64,000 bases of DNA, taken from contig OX463862.1 in assembly GCA_949825065.1 (NCBI GenBank), forward strand, positions 18,779,118-18,843,117, read 5' to 3'. The notes beneath the pieces are model-generated. The model worked only from the letters and a program-made list of their open reading frames with translations, did no database searches and was not told the DNA's origin. Every line of letters starts with the position of its first letter. Position 1 is the stretch's first letter. Shown here in pieces: positions 1 to 10,149 of the stretch. The stretch is from Odontocerum albicorne. Lineage: Eukaryota; Arthropoda; Insecta; Trichoptera; Odontoceridae. The translations under genes were made by a program, and so were the position numbers.

Positions 1-390
1 GTATCAGAGGAATGCTAGAGATGGGGGCTCAGGATAAATTGAAGATGAAAAGGATCAAATGAAGACTTCCGCTCCGGTTGTCCTGTCGGCTTGTATCTCT
101 AGAATGAGATATTCTTGCACAGTGCGGCATCACAGAGATTTCTATTTGGTCCAGCAGCATCAGCGAACTTTGATTGATGAGCTAATTATTATTTAGGCAG
201 CTTTCGTTATTCGAAGTGGAAAGTACTGAACGCAAATAAGTGCAATAGAAATGTTTTTTTTTATTTAACATTTAATACAGGTTAACACAGACACATCAAA
301 TAATAAGAATATTTTTTTTAATATTAAAAGTCTTAATATAAAATAATGTCAACAGGGCCAATGATATTCTTGCTTCCGTGTGAAGGGAAG
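1..390. other. Unassigned AT-rich DNA at window start
   Basis: No gene, inverted repeat or tandem array seen. The first ~180 bases are less AT-rich than the rest and may be the edge of a repeat cut by the window, but I cannot name it. Confidence 0.4.
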
Positions 391-552
391 ACGACCTCTG
401 TGGCCTGGTAGTAAAACTGGTTCGATCCCCGCTGGAACCCAGATTTAAAAAAATGAGATTTCAGTCTGGTTTTCCCTTAGGGCCCATTAAAACATATTTC
501 TAGTTGGTTGGAAGAGATTGCCACATGGCAATAAACTCGCCAGGTTAAATAG
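391..552 (+). mobile_element. tRNA-derived SINE (family A), copy with shortened head
   Basis: The head carries TGGCCTGGTAGT (A-box-like) and GGTTCGATCCCCG (B-box, pol III internal promoter). The anticodon-arm part present in other copies is missing. The body has the conserved stretch TTTTCCCTTAGGGCCC and the short palindrome TTGCCACATGGCAA, then CTCGCCAGG. About a dozen relatives lie in this window in both orientations, so this is a dispersed SINE and not a tRNA gene. Mobilisation by a LINE reverse transcriptase is family knowledge, not seen here. Confidence 0.8.
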
Positions 553-808
553 AAAAAAAAATTTAATTAAAAAAAAAAGGACTAAGTAATGTATACACAG
601 TTAAGTAACAATTAAAGACTCAGTCAAAATCAAAACAAAATTTCCCAGTGTCTGGCTTGGCTTTAAGGAGTTATGATTTTTGTGAAGATATTTACTAAAA
701 TTGCTATATCTACATAAATATTAAAAATATTATAATGAAACTTTATTTATATACTTGATTCAAATACTTTGATAATTTATTTTAATGTGGTGTTCTGCTA
801 ACATTCTC

Positions 809-996
809 CTTTGTGGGGAGCTACATCACACTCCTTACACGTGTACCTGGTCTCACTTTGTGGGGAGCTACATCACACTCCTTACACGTGTACCTAGTCT
901 CACTTTGTGGGGAGCTACATCACACTCCTTACACGTGTACCTGATCTCACTTTGTGGGGAGCTACATCACACTCCTTACACGTGTACCTGGTCTCA
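809..996. repeat. Minisatellite, 47-bp unit x 4
   Basis: Four almost identical head-to-tail units start at 809, 856, 903 and 950 (CTTTGTGGGGAGCTACATCA... within each). They differ by one or two bases, so the expansion is recent. A reading frame of 76 codons runs through it only because the array is repetitive; I do not call it a gene. Confidence 0.92.
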
Positions 997-1215
997 CTTT
1001 TCTTCTTATGCTTAGCACACACACACCTTTCAAGTTCTGCGGCGATTTTCTTTTTTGTCACTTGATGAAATACTTGTTAACAAATACTTAGATACGTTCT
1101 TTAACAACGTGTTTGGAAGATACTGAAAAATTCTTCTTTTATTTGAACCCGGAGACTGTAGTCGGTCTCCAGATTCATAAGTAAAAATCTTCAACTTCTG
1201 ACACTTCAATACACA

Positions 1216-1512
1216 TTGGTGATACAACGTAATAATCACCATCGTAAATTGGTGATACAACGTAACAATCACCATCGTAAATTGGTGATACAATCTTATA
1301 ATCACCATCGTAAATTGTTGATATAACGTAACAATCACCATCGTAAATTAATGATACGACGTAACAATCACCATCGTAAATTGGTGATACAACGTAATAA
1401 TCACCATCGTAAATTGGCGATACAACGTAACAATCACCATCGTAAATTGGTGATACAACGTAATAATCACCATCGTAAATTGGTAATACAACGTAACAAT
1501 CACCATCATAAA
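1216..1512. repeat. Minisatellite, 33-bp unit x 9, with 66-bp higher order
   Basis: Nine units with core CAATCACCATCGTAAATTGG. Because 33 is a multiple of three, open frames persist on both strands (11-residue repeats such as PIYDGDCYVVS on the minus strand and NNHHRKLVIQR on the plus strand). Most adjacent units alternate GTAATAATC and GTAACAATC, which points to a 66-bp dimer as the unit of amplification. No start context, splice signal or flanking coding sequence supports a protein. Confidence 0.93.
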
Positions 1513-1643
1513 TCAATTCACGTATATTTGCATTATCTAGGGTCTGTGTTAGAAATCAGAAACGTATGTAATTTAAAGGTTGAATTACTTACAAAAATAT
1601 CGATTAGATGCCAGTAATATGTTATATTTTGGAAGAAGAATTG

Positions 1644-1770
1644 ATCACGTAAAAACACGGAACCGCAACTTAACGCAAATATAGTGTATCACGTAAAAAT
1701 ACGGGATCGGAACTTAATGTAAATCTAGTGTATCACGTAAAAACACGGAATCGAGATACAAAGTGTAAAG
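1644..1770. repeat. Short tandem repeat, ~44-bp unit x 3
   Basis: ATCACGTAAAAACACGG recurs at 1644, 1688 and 1732 at a regular 44-bp spacing with moderate divergence. It is a third tandem array within 1 kb. Confidence 0.85.
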
Positions 1771-2107
1771 GAGTTCAATCTTTAATGTATTTATCAAGAT
1801 ATAGGAAATATCAGCAAATTTATTCAACAAGCTTATTCCTTGTGTGAGTATTGATGCTCTTAATAGCTCAGTTTGGGAATACGGTAACGGAAACAATCTC
1901 AATTCACGTTTGAGTTTACTAATTGTCCAGTACATTAAACGAAAGTTTGTCAAGGAAAAAAGGGGAATGATAGTCTCGTATACAGTACGTAAAAAAATAA
2001 TGAAGAAAAAATACAAGATTAAGAAAGAAGCATTGAGATGGATTGATATATAAAAAGAATGACTGATGAAAGATTTACAAAAAATATCTTTAAGAATAAT
2101 AAAGAGA

Positions 2108-2419
2108 ATTTGTAATTTATTTTTATCAAGCACTGTTTATTCCACTTTTTTGTGACGGTATAACCCTACCGGTTTCAAGGCTTTCACCTCATTTTCAGGG
2201 GAGCACAAACTAAAGAGTCGTGTTTGTGTTCCCCTGAAGATGAGGTGAAAGCCTTGAAACCGGTAGGGTTATACCGTTACATAAAGTGGAATAAACAGTG
2301 TTTGATAAAACAAATTACAATGGCATTAAACCTCCACAACGTTAATGCCTCAACTATAAACAACATAATAGTAACATCTTCAGGGGAGCGCAAACAAGAC
2401 TGCTTTAACTATAAACAAC
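2108..2419 (+). mobile_element. Palindromic retroposon-like element (family C), longest copy
   Basis: The left arm (about 2108-2216) and right arm (about 2224-2320) are near-perfect reverse complements, from TTGTAATTT...ATCAAGCACTG inwards to GGGGAGCACAAAC. A conserved 3' tail follows (AAACCTCCACAACGTTAATG, then AACTATAAACAAC). In this copy part of the loop and tail is repeated (CTTCAGGGGAGCGCAAACAA at about 2380). Imperfect 12-bp direct repeats flank it: 2096-2107 and 2420-2431 (ATAATAAAGAGA / ATAATAAAAAGA). An 80-codon frame across the arm is a by-product of the palindrome. Confidence 0.75.
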
Positions 2420-2577
2420 ATAATAAAAAGAAGCACAAAATGTACGAAAAAATTGGTAAGACCTAGATATACGTCAAGAAAGTTAAGAAGATGACTTGTC
2501 GACAACCTTTATTAAAAATTCTGGGTACCACTTTGAATAGAATTGACCCGTTACTCATGGTTTAAAAACTAACATCT

Positions 2578-2602
2578 CATCAACTAGGCCACGAAGGTGG
2601 TT
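2578..2602 (-). mobile_element. SINE A head fragment
   Basis: CATCAACTAGGCCACGAAGG matches the reverse complement of the 5' end of SINE A (consensus ACCAACTAGGCCACGGAGGT). Only ~25 bases survive. Confidence 0.45.
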
Positions 2603-2790
2603 ATTCATCATTGAAATGAATCAAATTCAGGAAGAAGGAAAAGTCAAAAGCCTTCATTATAAGAAATTATTCACGACGTATATGGGCGTGACAGAAGCGA
2701 AAGATGTGTGCCAAGAAAGAATTAAGGTGAGATCTGTTCTGTCTCCCTTACTTAATAGTGACACGCGGGAGGATAATAATAAAGATGAAT
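2600..2790 (+). pseudogene. Non-LTR retrotransposon group F, 3' coding fragment
   Basis: The frame from 2616 reads MNQIQEEGKVKSLHYKK then TEAKDVCQERIKVRSVLS. This matches the extreme C-terminal region seen in the other F fragments here (pattern: DQI..VLK.G.VKS.RN....., then A..VC.DR..WR..LSAYP). About 60 residues are recognisable and open. The rest of the reverse transcriptase is absent, so this is a dead fragment. Confidence 0.7.
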
Positions 2791-2889
2791 TCAATTTAAA
2801 TCAAATCTCAAAAAGACTTAGAAACGTACAGTTAAAAAAATAACAAGATAATTTGAAATATGTAATAAAAAACTAAATATGTTTTCAGA

Positions 2890-3560
2890 TAGACATTAGA
2901 CACATACTCGTATAAGATGGGCGTTTTGAGCTCTTCGTGGGCGAAAGTTTGATAATCAAATCTAACACTGACGTACAAAACGGCAGTCCACAAAACTTTT
3001 ATCATACCATCTCTGATGTATGAATGCAAATCATGGATTCTCTATAAACGAAATATTATTGCGGTCTAAAAATGTCAACGGAGATACCTCAGGCTAATAA
3101 TGATGTTTCAATGGAGTTTCCAATTATAAAATTTTGAGAAGAGTTAGCTCTTGTAGGAGTAAGCACTTTCTATACGTGACTCGGTCTGCACACGTGACTC
3201 GTATGCTTCAGTACAGACTTCCAGGAAGGTCCTCTTTGGCTAGCTGACGGAGGGCAGAAGGAAGCACAATGGTCAATGCAAGAGATATAAGAATATACTG
3301 CATGACACGCTTAAAAACATTAATGTCCAGCACAACTGGGAGCAAACAGATGGAACCAAATGGCGTGGAACTGTCCCTAGTTATCAAGGACCCAATAGTG
3401 AAAAAAGACGTATGCAGGCTGCAGATACTGAAGTTTCTTGACCTTTATGCCTATTACGAATTGGCTTACATAGTCAACGTCAGGTACCCTGATCACTCCC
3501 TTTATATTGTGCCTTCTATTATACTCACCAAGGGTTATGGGTATTTATTGACACATTAAA
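2890..3560 (+). pseudogene. Non-LTR retrotransposon group J, C-terminal pseudogene
   Basis: Around 2960-3060 the sequence reads TAVHKTFIIPSLMYECKSWI then LYKRN, the post-catalytic segment usually written AV.LP.LLYG.E.W.LY.RH. After a gap it continues with HVTRMLQYRLPGRSSL (near 3193-3235), corresponding to the common H..RM...RLP.KVLFGEL. The segment from 3250 encodes, with one frame change, GQCKRYKNILHDTLKNINVQ. At least two frameshifts and a stop (LAS*) are present. A second piece lies on the minus strand at 56240-56560. The precise clade is not determined; the type is widely annotated as RTE-like. Confidence 0.75.
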
Positions 3561-3604
3561 CAAAATGAGAAATAAGGAATCTTCTCCTTCCTAGTGCCAT
3601 GTAA

Positions 3605-3975
3605 ATAAATAAATAAATAAAATAAATATTAGGTTTATTGACAGCAACATAGTATGTACAAGATCACACCTGAATAACATTTCTAAAAACACATAAATTG
3701 CAGACAATACATCAGACGCAGAAGCTATCAAAAGGTCTGGGCTCATCTAATAGCATCCCCTCGGCCAAAATACACCCCACCAATATAGGGCGAACCCAGC
3801 CACGGGGACACCAGATGTTTTTCAGCCCACACCCTTAGACACGTAGAAACAGGAATATATACAAAAAAATAAACACAGAAAATAAATATAGTAGATGACA
3901 AAAAAAGAAAAACAGAAAAAAACACATTCAAGAGAGAGTACACCAAAAGGTCCGGGCTCATCCCAGGGTCAGGTC
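3605..3975 (-). repeat. D-element (370-bp dispersed repeat) inside the LINE D 3' end
   Basis: Read on the minus strand it begins GGGATGAGCCCGGACCTTTT. It contains GTGTGGGCTGAAAAACATCT and GGCTGGGTTCGCCC, repeats the opening motif as AGATGAGCCCAGACCTTTTG, and ends with TTGCTGTCAATAAACCT followed by (ATTT)n. Two shorter copies without LINE coding sequence lie at 10150-10372 and 18283-18497. It may be an independent SINE-like element or a long 3' UTR variant. Confidence 0.75.
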
Positions 3976-4540
3976 CCCCCAACGTTGACTATCACCTGAG
4001 AGTAGGCATCTTTGTCCCCGGCAGCCCGAAAAAGATCCCCAACGCTCCTTATACTCGTACCAGCCCAATCACGTAAATTGTGGAGCCAGGAGGTTTGCCT
4101 CCTGCCAACACCTCTTCGACCTTCTATTTTGCGTTGGATGATCAGGTGCAGATATTTGTACTTTGCTCCTCTAAGTACATGACCCAAATAGGACACCTTT
4201 CGGATTTTAATATTAGTCAGCAACTATCTATCAACTTTGGCTCTTGAAGAACCCTCGTGTTGCTGACCATATCCGTCCAGGGTATCCGTAGCGTTCTCCG
4301 GTGCATTCACATTTCGAATGCTTCCAGTCGGTTCATACTACCAACTTTGAGGGTCCATGATTCTACTCCATGCAATAACACTGACCAAACGTAGGATTTG
4401 ACTAACCGTTGTCGAAGTTTCAAGTTTAGATTAACATCGCAGAATACGCTTCTCATTTTATTAAAAGCCGCACGAGATGATTTAATTCTGCACTTGAGTT
4501 CGGTAATAAGGAATATATGTATTTAATTAAGTATAAAAAT
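3605..4540 (-). pseudogene. Non-LTR retrotransposon group D, 3' end with long 3' UTR insert
   Basis: Read on the minus strand from 4540: ELKCRIKSSRAAFNKMRSVF, then LLHGVESWTLKVGSMNRLEA, IPWTDMVSNTR, a frameshift, and IKIRKVSYLGHVLRGAKY to DKDAYSQVIVNVGGT. These are the regions downstream of the catalytic YxDD of a non-LTR reverse transcriptase. The coding part ends near 3975. Between GGGGGGACCTGA and CATGGCACTAGG lies ~370 bp that sister copies at 17.9 and 51.1 kb lack; it ends in a (TTTA)n run. At 4052-4059 TACTCGTA forms a 6-bp insertion relative to the 51.2-kb copy. Confidence 0.85.
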
Positions 4541-4544
4541 CTCT

Positions 4545-5019
4545 CATTTTCAAGCTACATACTCGTAGCTCCCTCTACTCGTGCACATTGAGTTACCTTT
4601 TATGTAGATTTTTAAATGTTAGTTGGGCTACTTAGAAGTTTCCGTAATAAATTATTTAGTAAAAGCCCTCAGGACTTTTGATGTTAAGCCACTGATCTCA
4701 GGTAAAGCCTACGCCTTGATAGGTCAGAGGATATCCTTCAGGAGTGAAACGGTCCTTCATTTCATCAAGGCTTTTGACTTATTAATATTTATCATTATTT
4801 CAGAACAGAGAGAGATATTAAATTCCATATTTCGGGAGACTTGTTTCTGCCAAATATTATAAATGGAGATATCGTGTTTACTGTGTATGTTTTTAATGAA
4901 AAAATATTAGACAAAATGAACTGTTAATTGGACCCAAGCAAATAATTTATTTCATATTTCGAGAAAACATGAGGGGGCAGAAATAATAAAAATAAGAAAC
5001 AAATAATTAATTAATCGCC
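4545..5019. other. Unassigned AT-rich DNA
   Basis: A 79-codon open frame at 4623-4862 (+) has no recognisable motif and I do not support it as a gene. TACTCGTA is present at 4560-4567. Confidence 0.35.
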
Positions 5020-5440
5020 ATTTAGAGAGCAGACTCTTATCAAGGGTGCTCTTACTCATGATGCAAACCTACTATTATTAACGAATTAAAAATATTTTAT
5101 GAACAAAATTGAATGTAAAGTTAGGAGGATGGTGACTGCAACCATAAGATAGGATACTTGAGCGCACCTTCAAAAGTTTAGCAAAACCTTTGGTGAAAAA
5201 AACGCTTAAAATTTACCAAAGGAAGATGAACTACAAAGAAGCCTTTGTAGATCTTCCAATACGTGATAGTAGCACATTCAGATTTAGGTGTAGTAAAATG
5301 TAAGTGTATAGTGTCCATAAATAATCATTTATTCTAATAAGAACTCCAAAAAAACGTTGTCTTCAAGCACTTCCTAAAGCTGCACGCATCATCCACATAT
5401 CATAAACTTCGAGGCACAGAAAAATCGGTCCAATTGAAAC
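5020..5440 (-). repeat. Dispersed repeat B, copy 1
   Basis: It shares ordered blocks with copies at 9.5, 14.4, 22, 27 and 43.5 kb: AGAGAGCAGACTCTT near 5035, ATTAACGAATTAAAAATATT, TTTGTAGATCTTCCAATACG, GCACTTCCTAAAGCTGCACG, and a terminal TCGGTCC. Here B is oriented opposite to the 14.4-kb copy. Full length is about 450-500 bp. No coding capacity and no clear terminal inverted repeat was seen, so the class is unknown. Confidence 0.75.
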
Positions 5441-5689
5441 ATTACTCGAGAATACGAACGTTAGCCAAAAATCACGATCATTAATTCAATGAAGATTATG
5501 AAAAAAGAAAATGACTATTATAACAAAATAAGCACATTAAAATGACGAAAAATATACTAGTATCGACTATAAACAATCAAGAAATAAGTATAAATATTAA
5601 GCTTCAGAATACCAAAACCACTAAAATCAATTTAAAAAAAAGACAATGTCCAACAAAATCAACATGAAATTAAAACTGATATGTAAATT

Positions 5690-5870
5690 AGGATGAAGAT
5701 GAGCACTATGAGAGAAAGACTAAGAAACAACTTAAAGAGTCCAAATGTAAGTAGAAGGCGTGATAGAGGAAGATCAAGTCAGTATGGTTGGATGTTGTGA
5801 AAGAATCACTTGTAAAATGTAAAAAAAAATATTGAAGTATTATGAAATTAGAAGTAGCGAAAAATATGTA
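5690..5870 (+). pseudogene. Group F LINE fragment
   Basis: ERLRNNLKSPNVSRRRDRGR matches the basic linker just before the C-terminal DQI...VLKKG block of group F (compare the copies at 50.5 and 16.65 kb). Frames are broken after it. Confidence 0.55.
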
Positions 5871-5904
5871 TCGCGATAAACACGGTATTACTCGTATTAA
5901 TATT

Positions 5905-6180
5905 ACTTCATTTATTTCGTTCTCATGCCCAAACCGTCTGATAATGTTCTTCTTCATCTTACTCCTTTAAGTTCACATTCATCCCTAATCACTTCATTAT
6001 TTTTTTTATCATATATTGTATGTTATTGCCAGCCTATATATTCTTCCAATTGGACGAATTCTATAGTATTCATTCGGCCCTTTTCAGTATTTTTTTACAT
6101 CCACGTTTCACTCCCATATATATCAAAGATGTTACTAAAATACGATTGTGCTTTATCTAAATATATACGAGTATAACATG
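5905..6180 (-). pseudogene. Group F LINE fragment, minus strand
   Basis: CTCATGCCCAAACCGTCTGA, the pyrimidine-rich CTTCTTCATCTTACTC, ATTCATCCCTAATCACTTCA and TCCACGTTTCACTCCCATAT occur in the same order as in the minus-strand F copies at 15.3 and 54.2 kb. Reversed, they encode the degenerate region from MGVK.W to the RWFGH-type motif. Adjacent plus-strand F sequence makes a head-to-head pair. Confidence 0.65.
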
Positions 6181-7860
6181 GATTGGGTAATTTTTTAATG
6201 TATTGGTTCAATTGTTCTAAGAATGATATTTAAATATTTCCCCTACATTACTATTTATACAATTATTGTTATGGAAAAAGAAAATTAATATTTTTTAGTT
6301 GACACCAGTTACCTGTTGATATAACACTCTAGCCCTTATTTTCTTACCTCAAACTGCGATATAAAAAATATTACATTTAATTCTTCGATAACGAAATGTT
6401 TTTCTGCATAACTACAATATTCTTGTCCATTCCCCAGTTTTTGGTGAAATTTGTAAAACAGTATTGATTGACTGTTTTTCTTTTACTTGGTTTTTAATGT
6501 TTTCGTCGAAAAGAAATAAACTCCGCATTTGTATATTTTACAATTATATATGTAAACAAGTAAATAAAATATTTTTGGTTATACATATACGAGTATGTTA
6601 GTTAATTAAAAACATTATGTTTTTGGTACATTTAGTTAAAAAAGTAAAAAAGCTGGTAGAAATAGTTAAAAAAAACAAAAAGTTGGTGGAATAATTTAAA
6701 TTAAGAAGTTTATAACGTCTAGATAAAACTTAAAAAAAAAACATTTCATCTAACTGTTGTAATGAAACCGCTATAAAATGTATTATTGTTTTTCTAAAAA
6801 AATGCATCGTACAAAAGATGCTACTGAATGCACCCAATCCATGTTTTCCTTCTTCTCCGTATTCTCCTCCACAAAACATGTTGCAACATCCCTAACAACT
6901 CTATAATATCGTGTCCATTAGTGCATCACAGCAATTCTGACAGGTTATTTGTGTCGCACCACACCACCGGATGTGCAATCTTGGAGTCCAGCTAATGCAA
7001 TCCTTTCATAGTCCAGCATTCCCCTCGGATTTACTGAAATTGTCCCCTTTTCAGGTTTTTTTACAGCTTTCAAACATATTTTGTACTCGACAAAAGCATT
7101 GCTGAACTGTTTACTCAAAATTCTTGCCATTATTTGTTAGTTGACTGATTTCTGAATAGACTTGAATTATATTTTAAATATAAATTAATGTCATATAACC
7201 GCGTCTAATGAATATTACGTTCCTTATTTCTTCGAGGAACTTTTCCACTTATAGATCGATTGTTAATTATTTTAAACTTAATCAGTTGAAACTTTAAATT
7301 ATCTAGAATTGTCATTTTTTTAAATAAGTTTTATTATATTATATTAACTCATATAATTGCATAATTACTCTAATTTGGTGGCACAAATACTCCTAGTTTG
7401 GGTGGATTTCCAATTTTAAATTGTGATAGTAAAAGGAACTAAATGAAAACTGTTTATTTCAACATATGTAAAGATCATTCGGCCAGAAGACTCATTTTGC
7501 AAAAGTGTGAGTAATACTCTCTGTATTACACAACTTATGTAGTGGTAGTGGTTTTAGAATGCCACACGATTGGTTCGCGCCGAGCGCACATTTGTATTGT
7601 TGTTAAAATACTCGGTGATCAGAAAAACACTACCATGTCGAAGTTAGGAGTGCTATTTTTGTCTAATGTTACATATAATACAAAAATTTTCCAAAGCTTA
7701 GAATGTACTTTGTTATAATTTAAAGTTTCCTAGAATTTAGTATCACTCCATCCACTATTATTTTAAAAATTTATTATTTGGCATTGTAATTATGATACAT
7801 TAATATGTTAAATAATTTTACGTACAATAATAATTTTATTTTTATGTGCAATCTACTATG
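6181..7860. other. Unassigned AT-rich stretch, 1.7 kb
   Basis: No element or gene recognised. It includes one TACGAGTA octamer (6588-6595). A 61-codon minus-strand frame at 6945-7130 shows no motif. Confidence 0.4.
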
Positions 7861-8023
7861 CGTATCCAGAAAATAAGTGTACTGAGGCTCTCACGACCGG
7901 ATGGATTTTATTTTCGACATGTTGGCTACACTTCCGTGTAGCCTGACCCTTCTCCTCCGCAACGAGACCGGTTCGAGGTCAGTACGTTGAGAAGTGTCGA
8001 CACAACAACACGTTTCGTGAAAA

Positions 8024-8252
8024 ATGTCAATCCAATCTCCCGCCAAGTGCGAAATACGCGACGTCATCCGTTATCTCGTTTGGAAGGGAAAACCTCCGGT
8101 TGAGGTTTATAATGAGGTGAAAACTGCATATGGTGATAAAGCTATGAATCGTACAAGTGTGTACAAGTGGTGTCGCGAGTTTAAAAACGGTCACATGACA
8201 CCTCTTCACCCTCCGCCAAAAAGTTCAAAACCACAATTTCAGCCAAGAAAAT
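8024..8252 (+). pseudogene. Mariner transposase N-terminal DNA-binding region
   Basis: It starts MSIQSPAKCEIRDVIRYL. Residues 1-55 form the helix-turn-helix region typical of mariner transposases (the VIRYLVWKGKPPVEVYNEV helix, then TSVYKWCREFKNG). After KNG the sequence jumps to HSP/KFKTTISA..-like sequence in another frame, so ~120-150 residues, including the first catalytic aspartate (family motif xGDExW), are deleted. The ATG is chosen because it follows the left terminal repeat at the usual distance and begins the conserved block. Confidence 0.9.
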
Positions 8253-8253
8253 C

Positions 8254-8714
8254 ATGGCATCCGTGTTTTGGGACTGTCAAGGCATAATTTTAATTGAATA
8301 TATGCCTCAAGGGGAGACCATCAACTCTGCAAGATACTGTGAGACCCTAAAAAATTGCGGAGGGCGATTCAGAACAAAAGGAGAGGCATGCTGACAAAGG
8401 GAATCTGCCTGCTGCACGACAATGCCAGACCACACACGGCCAACGCCACGAAGGAACTGCTCGCCTCGTTTAAATGCGATGTCCTGAACCATCCCGTGCA
8501 TTCCCCTGACCTAGCACCTTCAGATTACTATCTCTTTACCTCCCTGAAGCTGCACATGGGTGAAAAAAGGTGTTCAACCGACGAGGAGGTAAAGAAGGAG
8601 GTGGAGAAGGGGACGGAGGGGTTGGCGGGAAACTACTTCGAGGAAGGCATCAAAAAGTTGATACCCCGCTTCACCACCTGCATTGAGAGGAATGGCGACT
8701 ATGTCGAAAAATAG
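8254..8714 (+). pseudogene. Mariner transposase C-terminal catalytic part
   Basis: The first segment reads MASVFWDCQGIILIEYMPQG in frame 1. A one-base shift near 8350 moves to the frame that carries LRRAIQNKRRGM, LLHDNARPHTA and HSPDLAPSDYYLF, ending in GDYVEK and a stop at 8712-8714. The aspartates of HDN and PSDYYLF are separated by exactly 34 residues, the D34D spacing of true mariners. Because the first catalytic aspartate is deleted and the frame is shifted, no active enzyme can be made. Confidence 0.92.
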
Positions 8715-8814
8715 CTTACATATGTACTACGGTAACCACGTAATTTTTTTTGTTTAAATAAAAAAAACTGTAACCTACAAAAATTCAGTACACTTACTTT
8801 CTGGATATGCCTCT

Positions 8815-9490
8815 TAATTAAAGCTGACGAACATTTTTACTTTATAATACGAGTACTTGTGCTTATATTTATTTGAAATCTTGAAAAATTTTATTATTGT
8901 TATTTAATGTTTCCTAGAATCTGCCAAGCCTAAACAATTAATATATTATATAAACTTACTTTAATTTTATTTTTATGATTATTGCAATTTAAGCTGACAG
9001 CCTTTTTAACTTACAAAACGTGTGTGTTCATTTCAATGTTTGAATATAAATTATTATTTTTTTGCTTTTTTCCTTCATTAAAAAAATAAAGAGACAAGTT
9101 TTTGCAGACGCACTGTTACTCACACTATTGCAAAATGAGTCTTCTGACTGAATGATCTATAATATCGCACCAGTCCCTGGTAACATAGGTAGAAAGGACG
9201 GAATACCCAACTTTTCTGTTTTTATAAGGATGAAGACTACTTGAATGAATGAATGCCCAATAATCCGTGACGAGTATAATATAAAGTAATATGCAATAAT
9301 TCTACCAAGTGTATTAACAAAAAAAGTGAAATAATAATACATCAAACCATTTACTTCAGGTATAATCGATCATTCTAGACGTTCCTCGTGTTTTTATACG
9401 ATTATCCCCTATCCCTGTCTTATAAACTCCATCAAAGTTTCCCAAATCTATCACTTGGTTATGTAACCTATAGCATTTCCCCCATTGTTC
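8815..9490. other. Unassigned AT-rich DNA
   Basis: No gene or element identified. One TACGAGTA octamer at 8848-8855. Confidence 0.35.
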
Positions 9491-9494
9491 ATTA

Positions 9495-9965
9495 TTTTGA
9501 AAGCCTATAATATTGATTATAATAAAAGGACAATTTATATAACGCCTAGAGAGTATCAATCCAGAGTTAGAGAGCAGACTCTCCTCAAAGGCATTCTATC
9601 TCAATATTGGAACCCACTATCATTGACAGATTAAAAACACTACGAAACGTGTAAAGATAGGAAAGTTGTGGCTGGGGTCACTTTATAAAGAACTTCCCCG
9701 CATCTGTGTATGTGTAGATAAAAATTTTTGGTAAGAAACCCGCTGAAAACAAGGCAAGACGAAACACTGAAATAATCTCTTCCTTGTAGATCTTTCGATA
9801 CGTCATAGTAACACTTTCAGCTTTGTGTGGACTGTCGAGTAGAGTATAGTATGTGTGGATTGTTTATATAAAGTCATAGCATGGAGTTTTCTGAAGCTGC
9901 CTACGCCACCCGTACCTTAAACTCTTTTAACAAACAAAGATCGACCCAATAAGAAAACGAACCAT
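9495..9965 (-). repeat. Dispersed repeat B, copy 2
   Basis: It opens with TATAATAAAAGGACAATTTA and GAGAGCAGACTCTCCTCAAA. It continues with CATTGACAGATTAAAAACAC, CTTGTAGATCTTTCGATACG, GAAGCTGCCTACGCCACCCG and AAAGATCGACCCAATAAG. It is one of the more complete copies and is used here to set the boundaries of family B. Confidence 0.75.
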
Positions 9966-10149
9966 AACCAAAAAAAAAAGTTAATTAATGAAATATTACG
10001 CAGTATTATTAAAAGTGTTGTAATAACCAAATAAATACGCTTAAATCACGAAAAATACACTGTTATCGACTAAAATCAATATAAAATAGACTATAAATAT
10101 AATGGTATAGTGTTAGCTTCGTTCAGTGTTTCTACGTTTAGTAGTAACA

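Larger units (their letters stand above)
7865..8805 (+). mobile_element. Mariner-type transposon, internally deleted, with intact ends
   Basis: Terminal inverted repeats of 20 bp, TCCAGAAAATAAGTGTACTG at 7865-7884 and its reverse complement with one mismatch at 8786-8805, are flanked by TA at 7863-7864 and 8806-8807. TA duplication and this size class define the Tc1/mariner superfamily. At 941 bp it is about 350 bp shorter than an autonomous mariner. It carries both ends of a transposase gene with the middle missing. Base composition of the distal coding part (8355-8700) is clearly richer in G+C than the surroundings, as often seen for horizontally acquired mariners (inference). Confidence 0.93.

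Noticed and set aside
1175..1617. Long open frames on both strands across the 33-bp array
   Set aside because: They exist because the unit length is a multiple of three and contains no stop; there is no coding sequence outside the array.
3743..3982. 79-codon minus-strand frame in the D-element
   Set aside because: It lies wholly within a dispersed non-coding repeat whose other copies do not keep the frame.
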